The notes below the pieces were generated by a model, which searched no databases, was not told the DNA's origin, and saw only the letters and a list, made by a program, of their open reading frames with translations. A DNA stretch of 64,000 nucleotides from the NCBI GenBank assembly GCA_947494705.1, contig CANLVN010000001.1, forward strand, positions 806,001 to 870,000, given 5' to 3'. Shown one piece after another: positions 63,515 to 64,000 of the stretch; positions within the stretch are counted from its first letter, which is position 1, and each line of letters starts with the position of its first letter. The translations under genes were made by a program, and so were the position numbers. Source of the DNA: an uncultured Erythrobacter sp. (GTDB lineage Bacteria > Pseudomonadota > Alphaproteobacteria > Sphingomonadales > Sphingomonadaceae).

Positions 63515-64000
63515 TCATTCGAACGCAATCTCGAGAAGCGACTGTATCGCAGCGCTTTTCGCTTCGTCCGGCGCCTCACCTTCGAACAGAGCCGCGTCCG
63601 CGAACAGCGTGACCCGGCCTTCGCCGATCGTACAAAGGGCAAGCGTATCGGCAGCCTCGATCATGCAGTCTGCGTTCGATCCCGCAATTTCCCGCAAGGA
63701 GCCGGCAAGCTCCAGCGGAGCTGCACGCCCATCTATTTCCACCGGGCGCGCTGCCGACTGCGCTTCGTCGAAGTTCATTTCCAATCCCCAGCGTGCCACC
63801 ACTGGCGGGATCAACGCCACATCGCTGGGGCGACGCGGATCGCCCAACCCGTAATCGTAATGCCCGGTTAGCATCGGGTCGAGCACCAGCAAGAGCCGCC
63901 CGCCTGCGCGCACCCAGTCGTCAAGCGCGACATTATCCGCCGGGGAAAGCCCGCGCGGCTGGACGATGGCGAGGCGATCGAGCCCGGCAAGCGGGTCTTC
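63515..64000 (-). CDS. DUF4350-like protein, 5' end outside the window
   Basis: The minus-strand frame is open from the window edge to a stop at 63515 (161 residues seen). It reads LAIVQPRGLSPADNVALDDW, then AGGRLLLVLDPMLTGHYDYGLGDPRRPSDV, which resembles the DUF4350 / GldG-type class I glutaminase-like domain found next to ABC transporter genes, where the catalytic Cys is absent. The end is acidic (FEGEAPDEAKSAAIQSLLEIAFE). Role unknown; gliding-type ABC partners, if present, would lie beyond the window. Confidence 0.7.
   Translation of the reverse strand, partial: EDPLAGLDRLAIVQPRGLSPADNVALDDWVRAGGRLLLVLDPMLTGHYDYGLGDPRRPSDVALIPPVVARWGLEMNFDEAQSAARPVEIDGRAAPLELAGSLREIAGSNADCMIEAADTLALCTIGEGRVTLFADAALFEGEAPDEAKSAAIQSLLEIAFE

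Overview
The window is a dense, GC-rich chromosomal segment that looks like an alphaproteobacterium of the order Sphingomonadales, probably Erythrobacteraceae or a close relative. The grounds are the sulfate-assimilation gene order with DUF2849 and DUF934 partners, the serC-serA pair behind a structured leader, the very long acidic FtsZ linker, the meso-DAP type MurE, and a short-Q-loop cytochrome bd oxidase with a DUF2474 mini-subunit. No insertion sequence, phage gene or CRISPR array was seen.

Layout. 1-5,997: 3' part of a lipoprotein gene cut by the window edge, hisZ, serA and serC on the minus strand, then a divergent GT4 glycosyltransferase. 6,037-10,657: two related small membrane proteins, a PadR regulator, rarA coupled to a DUF429-like gene, and a TM2 membrane protein; the same palindrome precedes padR and the TM2 gene. 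10,828-13,571: tRNA-Thr(UGU) and a cyanide-insensitive-type quinol oxidase operon (cydA-cydB-DUF2474). 13,650-21,817: the most unusual region, an operon for purine phosphorylase, MTA/SAH-type deaminase, MtnA, a two-subunit transketolase, a RuBisCO-like protein and a nucleoside transporter, with a divergent purine phosphoribosyltransferase. 21,819-28,230: queF, a Pro/Thr-rich single-pass membrane protein, and an operon of sulfurtransferase, cystathionine beta-lyase-like enzyme and two tandem MscS channels. 28,309-33,004: sulfite/sulfate assimilation (SUMT, DUF2849, sulfite reductase, DUF934, APS reductase) and a ZIP-like membrane protein. 33,009-43,709: NAD-dependent epimerase, proB, obgE, a BtuB-like receptor behind a cobalamin riboswitch, tRNA-Ala(CGC), a lipoprotein, a Bax-inhibitor-1 protein, proC, a YbjN protein and a TPR/SPOR protein. 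43,831-63,081: a complete division and cell wall (dcw) cluster on the minus strand in the order mraZ-rsmH-ftsL-ftsI-murE-murF-mraY-murD-ftsW-murG-murC-murB-ddl-ftsQ-ftsA-ftsZ. 63,515-64,000: partial DUF4350-like gene.

How the genes may work together. The 13.6-21.8 kb cluster reads as salvage of 5'-methylthioadenosine (or 5'-deoxyadenosine): a transporter brings in nucleoside, a deaminase turns adenine into hypoxanthine on the nucleoside, a 6-oxopurine-type phosphorylase releases hypoxanthine (recycled by the phosphoribosyltransferase) and a 5-substituted ribose 1-phosphate, MtnA isomerises it, and a RuBisCO-like protein plus a split thiamine-diphosphate transketolase process the sugar. None of the enzymes that complete the known methionine-salvage or isoprenoid-shunt routes is present here, so the lower half may be an undescribed route; this part is inference.

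Coding is very compact, with many 4-nt start/stop overlaps. In the salvage operon the overlaps use ATGA, GTGA, TTGA and, by my reading, CTGA. Regulatory signals readable from sequence include the cobalamin riboswitch, a Shine-Dalgarno-masking hairpin before serC, a 15-bp inverted repeat across the obgE start, DnaA-box-like sites before ftsZ, and a 10-bp-periodic repeat upstream of mraZ.
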